A DNA stretch of 9,452 bases, taken from JAXHUK01 sp034189725. GTDB taxonomy: Bacteria; Chloroflexota; Dehalococcoidia; SZUA-161. Position 1 is the first letter of the stretch. Each line of letters starts with the position of its first letter. The stretch spans positions 1 to 9,452 of the forward strand of contig JAXHUK010000053.1 of the NCBI GenBank assembly GCA_034189725.1, given 5' to 3'. A model generated the notes under the pieces. The model made no database searches. It saw nothing but the letters and a program-made list of their open reading frames with translations, and had not been told where the DNA came from. Shown here piece by piece: positions 4,846 through 9,452 of the stretch. The position numbers and the translations under genes were made by a program.

Positions 4846-6762
4846 ATGGCTACAGGCGGATACGCGGGAGATATTGTAAAAGTCGACCTCTCTTCTGGAA
4901 GCATCACCAAGGTGCCCACAAAGACCTACTCAGACCTCTTCCTGGGGGGAAGAGGCATCGCTGCCAAAATCTACTGGGATGAAGTCCCTCCGCAGAGCGA
5001 TGCCTCGAATCCTGATAACAGGCTGATTTTTATGACTGGCCCGGTGTGCGGTGTACCTGGATTCGGCAGCCGCCTCCAGGTCTGCGGCAAATCGATCGCT
5101 ACCAACCAGTTCTCCCACTGCAGTCTCGGCGGCTCCTGGGGCGCTCATCTCAAACGTGCGGGGTATGATGGAGTCGTTGTCCACGGTAAGGCAGATAAGC
5201 CCGTCTACATCTGGGCTGATAACGGCACGGTGGAGATCAGAGACGCGAGCCATCTCGAAGGAATGACGGGATTCAGCCGCGAGGAAGCGTTGCAAAACGA
5301 GCTGGGTGAATCTGTACGGGTGCTTACTGTGGGCCCGGCGGGAGATAATATGGTGAGCTTCGCCACCTTTCTTGCTGCCGATGATTCCGTCGGCGCGGGG
5401 AGGATTGCGGGGGTGATGGGCACCAAGAACCTCATAGCGATTGCGGTACGGGGTAACAAGAAGCTCGATATCGCCGATCGGGAGGGACTCCTGAAGATCA
5501 GGAACAGGATCAATCAGATTGGGAACACCTTCGCCGAATCGATGCTCTCGCTGGGGATGCCTGTGCCCGCGGTTGAGGCGAAAACCACGCTATGCCATGG
5601 CTGCTCCAGCAATTGCATGCGTACAACCTACGTGAAACCCAATGGTAGTGAGCGGAAGTTTATGTGTCAGGCGGCGATGCTCTACGATACCAGAGCACAA
5701 CGCTATTATGGCGGGGTCACCGATGTCCCCGTACGTGCCACAGAGCTCTGCGATGACTATGGACTCGATACCCGTTCTCTGGAAACCATGATCATGTGGC
5801 TCAGCCGCTGCCATCGGGCGGGGCTGTTGACCGATGAGGGTACTGCGATTCCCCTCTCACAGATCGGAAGCTATGAGTTCATCGAGACCCTTATACGGAA
5901 GATATCCCTCCGTGAGGGGTATGGTGATACCCTCGCTCGCGGCACCCACGCAGCAGCCGCAGCCCTGGGCAGCGAGGCGCAGAGTCTTATCAAGGACTAT
6001 ATGACCAGTACTGGCGATAACGAGATCTACGGCCCACGGTTGTACCTCACGAACGCTATTATCTATGCCGTGGAACCGAGATTCGCCATCCAGCATCTCC
6101 ATGAGACCAGTTTTCCCGCTATGATGTGGGCCACTCGCGCTATGGGTATGAACGATGTCCCTGTCACCTCCGAGGTGATTCGTGTTATGGCCAAACGGTT
6201 CTTTGGCAGCGAGATGGCGGTTGACTTCTCGACGTATGAGGGAAAGGCCCTCGCAGCCGTAATGATCCAGCACCGGGAATACGCCAAGGAAAGCCTTATA
6301 CTCTGCGATATGGCCTGGCCGATTCTCTTTGCCAGCGATTCCCCGGATCAGGTCGGTGATCCCACCCTGGAAAGCCAGATCTGTGCTGCGGTTACCGGGT
6401 ACGATATCGATGAAGAGGGGCTGTATCGAATCGGCGAACGCATTGTCAACCTGCAACGGGCGATCCTTGTCCGTGAGGGGCACCGGGGGAGAGAGTATGA
6501 CTCGATAGACGAGTTCAATTTCTCCACCCCGTTGAAGGGAGACTTCGGTAATCCCGACTGCCTCGTTCCTGGCAAGGATGGCGTGTCATTCTCCCGCCGG
6601 GGGATGGTCGTCGACCGCGATGAGTTCGAGAAGATGAAGAGCGAATACTACGATATCCGGGGATGGGACGTCCCCTCAGGGCTGCAGAGGCGCCCCAGGC
6701 TTGAGGAACTGGGGCTCAAGGATATTGCCGACAGGCTGGAAACAGAAGGTTTGCTCAGATAA
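4846..6762 (+). CDS. Aldehyde:ferredoxin oxidoreductase (AOR) family tungstoenzyme
   Basis: The 638-residue product has the full AOR-family length and layout. AOR enzymes hold a tungsten-bis-pterin centre and one [4Fe-4S] cluster, and typically oxidise aldehydes to acids or run the reverse reaction with ferredoxin. The N-terminal domain (1-210) has GGRG at 34-37, GPAGDNMVSFA at 163-173 and AGRIAGVMGTKNLIAIAVRG at 184-203. The cluster ligands are C250, C253 and C257 (Cys-x2-Cys-x3-Cys), plus C487 in LILCDMAWP. LCDDYGLDT at 301-309 is another family block. The loop that is usually Glu-Tyr-Glu-Thr reads LYDT (279-282) after an extra Cys (C274), so the active site differs from classical AOR. A BamB-like branch (the tungsten subunit of class II benzoyl-CoA reductase) is an alternative. 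ATG 4846 is chosen for AGAAAGGAGAT at 4829-4838; an upstream in-frame TTG at 4786 lacks support. The enzyme is probably cytoplasmic. Confidence 0.92.
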   Translation: MATGGYAGDIVKVDLSSGSITKVPTKTYSDLFLGGRGIAAKIYWDEVPPQSDASNPDNRLIFMTGPVCGVPGFGSRLQVCGKSIATNQFSHCSLGGSWGAHLKRAGYDGVVVHGKADKPVYIWADNGTVEIRDASHLEGMTGFSREEALQNELGESVRVLTVGPAGDNMVSFATFLAADDSVGAGRIAGVMGTKNLIAIAVRGNKKLDIADREGLLKIRNRINQIGNTFAESMLSLGMPVPAVEAKTTLCHGCSSNCMRTTYVKPNGSERKFMCQAAMLYDTRAQRYYGGVTDVPVRATELCDDYGLDTRSLETMIMWLSRCHRAGLLTDEGTAIPLSQIGSYEFIETLIRKISLREGYGDTLARGTHAAAAALGSEAQSLIKDYMTSTGDNEIYGPRLYLTNAIIYAVEPRFAIQHLHETSFPAMMWATRAMGMNDVPVTSEVIRVMAKRFFGSEMAVDFSTYEGKALAAVMIQHREYAKESLILCDMAWPILFASDSPDQVGDPTLESQICAAVTGYDIDEEGLYRIGERIVNLQRAILVREGHRGREYDSIDEFNFSTPLKGDFGNPDCLVPGKDGVSFSRRGMVVDRDEFEKMKSEYYDIRGWDVPSGLQRRPRLEELGLKDIADRLETEGLLR

Positions 6763-6821
6763 TGCCCTCGACAGGTTTTTCTTTACTCATGGATTCGGAT
6801 TCCTTTTTGTCGTTGTTATGT

Positions 6822-6873
6822 AAATAGACCTTCTCCCGTTCGCCCTGAGTCCTGAACGAAGCCGAAGGACTCA
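6822..6873 (+). repeat. Dispersed intergenic repeat, copy 2, with intact hairpin
   Basis: The first 32 bases match 661-691 closely. Here the hairpin is whole: TGAGTCCT (6846-6853) pairs with AGGACTCA (6866-6873) around a 12-base loop. This looks like a mobile or REP-like intergenic element with at least two copies in this window. Confidence 0.65.
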
Positions 6874-6963
6874 CCACCGACGCGGTACGTATAATGCTCG
6901 TTTTCATCCGCCGTGGTGCCGATGGCAAACCGGCATGGTTGATTCTGATCCTTACGGCACTGG

Positions 6964-6983
6964 ACTCCTGCTTCCGCAGGAGT
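6964..6983 (+). repeat. Short perfect hairpin repeat
   Basis: ACTCCTGC, loop TTCC, GCAGGAGT forms a perfect 8-bp stem. The flanks (CACTGG before, GGCATTAC after) resemble the widespread CTGGATTCCTGC...GCAGGAATGACA intergenic repeats of environmental bacteria (recollection). No T tract follows. Confidence 0.55.
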
Positions 6984-6992
6984 GGCATTACC

Positions 6993-7079
6993 ATGTCATT
7001 CTGAGGGAGCACTCGCGACCGAAGAATCTCACCGTATGAACACAAACAGAGATTCTTCGCCTGCGGCTCAGAATGACAT
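6993..7079. repeat. Inverted pair of TGTCATTCTGAG...GAAGAATCTC units
   Basis: ATGTCATTCTGAG (6993-7005) is the exact reverse complement of 7067-7079, and GAAGAATCTC (7021-7030) that of 7049-7058, with an 18-base loop. The segments between the stem blocks differ (15 bases on the left, 8 on the right). The whole can fold into one long hairpin and looks like two head-to-head copies of a short repeat that is very common between genes in Dehalococcoidia-like genomes (recollection). It may be a MITE- or REP-type element. Confidence 0.75.
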
Positions 7080-7080
7080 A

Positions 7081-7129
7081 ATACTATATGATTCAAATCA
7101 TAGTATCGTATATCCCGATGCGATACTAT
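7081..7129. promoter_or_regulatory. Overlapping palindromes upstream of the Fe-S/Hcp genes
   Basis: Two structures share one arm. TATGATT (7087-7093) and AATCATA (7096-7102) form a near-perfect 16-base palindrome with centre CA, extendable by ATACTAT (7081-7087) pairing with ATAGTAT (7100-7106). The same ATAGTATCG (7100-7108) is also the exact reverse complement of CGATACTAT (7121-7129). Only one pairing can form at a time. The location, about 50-100 bases before the Fe-S gene, suits an operator or a leader switch. No known regulator is assigned. Confidence 0.5.
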
Positions 7130-7177
7130 AACCTCGCATGGCAAGAATTACCGGTATTTGAAAAAAGGAGGCCTACG

Positions 7178-7903
7178 ATGTCAACAAAGGTTTCGAGGAG
7201 TATCATCAAGATCGACGAGGACAAGTGCGATGGCTGTGGCTTGTGTGTTCCCGCCTGCGCCGAGGGAGCATTACAGATCGTCAATGGCAAGGCGAAGCTC
7301 ATTAGCGAGACCTATTGCGATGGCCTGGGTGCGTGCCTTAGTGAGTGCCCTCAGGGAGCTATCACCATCGAGGAGAGGAAAGCAGAGGATTTCAATGAAG
7401 AGGCCGTGCGACATCACCTCCATCATAGCGTGCAAGATGAACAAAGTGTCCCCTGTGGCTGTCCCGGCAGCGCGGTCAGGCAGTTCGAGTCTCAGGAATC
7501 GGGTTTGGTTGCTCAAAAAGATATAGCAGCCCATCCATCCATGCTGAACCATTGGCCCGTACAGCTCACCCTGGTGCCTCCGACTGCACCTTTTTTGCAG
7601 GATGCTGATGTGGTACTGGCTGCCGACTGCGTCCCATTCACCTATGCCAGTTTCCATCGTGATTTCATAAAGGACCATGTCCTGCTGGTGGCCTGTCCCA
7701 AGCTGGATGACTACGACGCTCACCAGCGCAAGTTGACCCAGATTCTGCGTCAGTCACAGATAAAGAGCCTCACCGTGGTACATATGGAGGTCCCATGCTG
7801 CTCCGGACTGGTGCACATGGCGAAACAGGCGATTCAGGCCAGTGGCAAGGATATCCCTTTCAAGAACGTAATGGTCGGGATTCGGGGTGATATTCTACAG
7901 TAA
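7178..7903 (+). CDS. Ferredoxin-domain Fe-S protein, Hcp-associated family
   Basis: The 241-residue product starts with a bacterial ferredoxin-like domain (about 8-66). The first cluster motif is complete: C17, C20, C23 and C27. The second has C47, C53 and C57 but Leu at position 50, where the second cysteine should be, so it would hold a [3Fe-4S] cluster, an incomplete site or none. The C-terminal domain (about 90-241) has its own conserved cysteines: CGCPG at 93-97, AADC (C151), ACPKLDD (C173) and MEVPCCSG (C207, C208). I recall this arrangement from proteins encoded beside hcp in clostridia and methanogens. The likely role is to feed electrons to Hcp or help build its hybrid cluster; this is inferred from context. 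The start at 7178 follows a very strong AAAAAAGGAGG at 7161-7171. Hcp follows 112 bases later on the same strand. Confidence 0.85.
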   Translation: MSTKVSRSIIKIDEDKCDGCGLCVPACAEGALQIVNGKAKLISETYCDGLGACLSECPQGAITIEERKAEDFNEEAVRHHLHHSVQDEQSVPCGCPGSAVRQFESQESGLVAQKDIAAHPSMLNHWPVQLTLVPPTAPFLQDADVVLAADCVPFTYASFHRDFIKDHVLLVACPKLDDYDAHQRKLTQILRQSQIKSLTVVHMEVPCCSGLVHMAKQAIQASGKDIPFKNVMVGIRGDILQ

Positions 7904-8015
7904 ACAGCGACTGATAATCATGACGCGCGCAAGCCTGGAGGGATTGCCTATGGGGATTTGACATAATGTGGATACTTACAACACTGTCATCAAACAAAGC
8001 AGGAGGTAACAGAAT
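7904..8015 (+). other. Spacer between the Fe-S protein and hcp
   Basis: The 112-base spacer ends with AGGAGGT (8001-8007), a strong ribosome binding site eight bases before the hcp ATG. TTGACA at 7958-7963 looks like a -35 box, but no good -10 lies 16-18 bases downstream. TTTGACA (7957-7963) is loosely mirrored by TGTCATCAAA (7985-7994). An internal hcp promoter or regulator site is possible but not shown. Confidence 0.35.
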
Positions 8016-9299
8016 ATGTTTTGCTATCAGTGTGAACAGACTTCCAAGGGCACCGGATGTACGGTAAACGGCGTTTGCGGTAAGAACGAGGATATTCAGA
8101 GCCTGCAGGATACGTTGATTTTCGGATTAAAGGGTGTGGCAGCCTATGCCTACCATGCCCGTACGATGGGCTACACAGACGAGAAGGTGGACGCATTTCT
8201 TGAGGAGGCACTGTTTACTACCCTGACCAACGTCAATTTCGACCTGGAGAGCTACCTCGGCTATGTCCTCAAGTGCGGGGAGATGAACCTGCGTGCTATG
8301 GAGATGCTGGATAAGGCCCACACCAGCCGTTTCGGCAACCCGACACCCGCCACTGTTCCTGTGGGAACGAAGGCAGGCCCGGGCATCCTGGTCACCGGCC
8401 ATGATTTGCTCGACCTCTATGAGCTGTTGAAGCAGACCGAGGGAACGGGGATCAACGTCTACACTCACGGTGAAATGCTCCCCGCTCATGGCTACCCTGA
8501 ACTGAGGAAATTCAAGCACCTCACAGGGCATTACGGCGGAGCCTGGCAGAAGCAGAAGAAAGAGTTCGATGAGTTTTCCGGGGCGATCCTTGTTACCACT
8601 AACTGCATCCTGATTCCCAAGGACTCCTACGGCGACCGACTCTTCACAATGCATATGACCGGTGTTCCCGGTGCCACCCACATCGAGGGGAGGGATTTCA
8701 AGGCGATTATCGAAAAGGCGAAGAGCCTGCCCCCGCTCACCGATACACAGGAGGGCACCTTCACAACGGGCTTCCACCACACAGCGGTGCTCGGTCTGGC
8801 AGACAAGATCGTGGATCTGGTGAAAGCAGGAAAGATTCGGCACTTCTTCCTCGTCGGCGGCTGCGATGGGGCGAAAGTGGGGCGTGACTATTACAGGGAA
8901 TTTGTAGAGAAAGTACCCAGGGATTGTATCGTGCTCACACTCGCCTGCGGGAAGTTCCGATTCAACGACCTCGATCTGGGAGACATCGAGGGCATCCCGC
9001 GCTTACTCGATATGGGGCAGTGCAATGATGCCTACTCAGCGATTCAGGTAGCTTCAGCACTGGCAAACGCCTTCAAGTGCGGCGTGAATGACCTGCCGTT
9101 GTCCCTGGTACTCTCGTGGTTCGAACAAAAAGCAGTAGCTATTCTGCTGACGCTATTCCATTTGAACATCCAGGGCATTCGGCTAGGGCCAAGCGCACCA
9201 GCGTTTATAACTCCGAACGTGCTCAAGGTGCTCCAGGATAAATTCGACCTGAAGCTGATCACGACCCCTGACCAGGACCTCAAGGCAATTCTGGGCTAA
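8016..9299 (+). CDS. hcp: Hybrid-cluster protein (Hcp), short class, hydroxylamine/NO reductase
   Basis: The 427-residue cytoplasmic protein is a clear Hcp (prismane protein), which protects anaerobes from nitrosative stress by reducing nitric oxide or hydroxylamine. The N-terminal cysteines C3, C6, C15 and C21 (C-x2-C-x8-C-x5-C) fit the [4Fe-4S] type of strict anaerobes. All hybrid-cluster ligands are present: H129, E153, C197, C283 (persulfide position), C311, C336, E370 and K372. Their spacing follows the Desulfovibrio protein almost exactly (24, 44, then 28 and 25 residues). The protein is about 120 residues shorter than the roughly 550-residue enzymes, and the loss lies between the N-terminal cysteines and H129, as in the class III proteins of archaea and thermophiles. 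AGGAGGT at 8001-8007 supports the start. The upstream Fe-S gene is its probable partner, and a hairpin follows. Confidence 0.97.
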   Translation: MFCYQCEQTSKGTGCTVNGVCGKNEDIQSLQDTLIFGLKGVAAYAYHARTMGYTDEKVDAFLEEALFTTLTNVNFDLESYLGYVLKCGEMNLRAMEMLDKAHTSRFGNPTPATVPVGTKAGPGILVTGHDLLDLYELLKQTEGTGINVYTHGEMLPAHGYPELRKFKHLTGHYGGAWQKQKKEFDEFSGAILVTTNCILIPKDSYGDRLFTMHMTGVPGATHIEGRDFKAIIEKAKSLPPLTDTQEGTFTTGFHHTAVLGLADKIVDLVKAGKIRHFFLVGGCDGAKVGRDYYREFVEKVPRDCIVLTLACGKFRFNDLDLGDIEGIPRLLDMGQCNDAYSAIQVASALANAFKCGVNDLPLSLVLSWFEQKAVAILLTLFHLNIQGIRLGPSAPAFITPNVLKVLQDKFDLKLITTPDQDLKAILG

Positions 9300-9311
9300 T
9301 GTGCCGTACAC

Positions 9312-9349
9312 GTGACAGCAGGGGGACTATCCAGTCCCTCTGCTGTCAC
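9312..9349 (+). terminator. 17-bp hairpin after hcp
   Basis: GTGACAGCAGGGGGACT (9312-9328) pairs with 9333-9349 around the loop ATCC, with one G-T wobble in 17 pairs. It begins 13 bases after the hcp stop, so it very likely ends the transcript or protects its 3' end. The sequence after it (CATTAATAAGACC) is not a proper T tract, so it is an atypical intrinsic terminator. Confidence 0.7.
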
Positions 9350-9400
9350 CATTAATAAGACCAATTTAGCCACCGCCCAGATTGGTAAAGAGGGAATGCA

Positions 9401-9452
9401 ATGACCGCAGAATCTCCGGTTATAGGGGGAGCTTCTTCCCCGGCTCAGAGTA
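9401..9452 (+). CDS. Start of an unidentified gene (cut by window edge)
   Basis: Seventeen codons are visible: MTAESPVIGGASSPAQS. AGAGGGA at 9389-9395 lies six bases before the ATG. An ATG five bases earlier leads to a stop after two codons. The visible peptide is polar, with no signal or membrane segment, and too short to identify. Confidence 0.5.
   Translation, partial: MTAESPVIGGASSPAQS

Larger units (their letters stand above)
6763..7177. other. Repeat-rich intergenic region between AOR and the Fe-S protein
   Basis: The 415 bases hold three different hairpin repeats (6822-6873, 6964-6983, 6993-7079) and then a set of overlapping palindromes (7081-7129) before the Fe-S gene's ribosome binding site. 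A minus-strand frame across 6755-7144 is only the repeats translated. I see no clear terminator directly after the AOR stop. The gap argues that AOR and the Fe-S/Hcp pair are separate transcripts. Confidence 0.7.

Noticed and set aside
5857..6483. Minus-strand open frame of 208 codons inside the AOR gene
   Set aside because: It is a shadow of the AOR coding strand, whose family motifs run continuously through this stretch.
6755..7144. Minus-strand open frame of 129 codons
   Set aside because: It consists of translated hairpin repeats and palindromes, with no protein-like pattern or ribosome binding site.
7957..7994. HcpR/Fnr-type operator just before hcp
   Set aside because: The two halves do not form a proper palindrome at the spacing used by this family; TTTGACA and TGTCATCAAA match only with an insertion.
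8127..8843. Minus-strand open frame of 238 codons inside hcp
   Set aside because: It is antisense to invariant Hcp ligand residues and is explained by codon bias of the real gene.

Overview
The window looks like chromosomal DNA of an anaerobic bacterium. A tungsten-type aldehyde:ferredoxin oxidoreductase (AOR) family enzyme, a hybrid-cluster protein (Hcp) and its iron-sulfur companion all point to strictly anaerobic, low-potential metabolism. Protein style, intermediate GC content and intergenic short hairpin repeats of the TGTCATTCTGAG and CCGTTCGCCCTGAG kinds recall uncultured Chloroflexota (Dehalococcoidia-like) genomes. That placement is an inference from memory, not a search result.

Layout. 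At 1-564 (minus) lies a Crp/Fnr-type regulator cut by the left edge, with its own leftward promoter. A 330-base gap with repeat and palindrome material follows. At 895-2035 (plus) are a single-pass membrane protein of unknown function and a PaaI-like hotdog thioesterase. Then comes a tandem hairpin repeat (2047-2173), a 58-residue CxxC microprotein (2294-2470) and a strong intrinsic terminator. At 2575-3570 (minus) is a BASS-type (bile acid:sodium symporter superfamily) membrane transporter. At 3808-4011 is a wrecked FAD-dependent oxidoreductase whose N-terminal and C-terminal ends are joined with the middle missing. At 4223-4609 is an orphan polytopic membrane protein.

The right half is the metabolic part. 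The AOR-family enzyme (4846-6762) has a good promoter 90 bases or so upstream and a strong ribosome binding site. A 415-base gap made largely of three kinds of hairpin repeat, ending in an arrangement of overlapping palindromes, separates it from an Fe-S protein (7178-7903) and Hcp (8016-9299). The last two form a recognisable pair: Hcp reduces nitric oxide or hydroxylamine, and the Fe-S protein is its likely electron-transfer or maturation partner. A 17-bp hairpin closes that unit, and the first 17 codons of another gene start at 9401.

No large undescribed system is obvious. The most interesting items are the internally deleted oxidoreductase, the alternative-pairing palindromes upstream of the Fe-S/Hcp genes, the incomplete second Fe-S motif in the Hcp partner, the divergent active-site loop of the AOR, and the CxxC microprotein.
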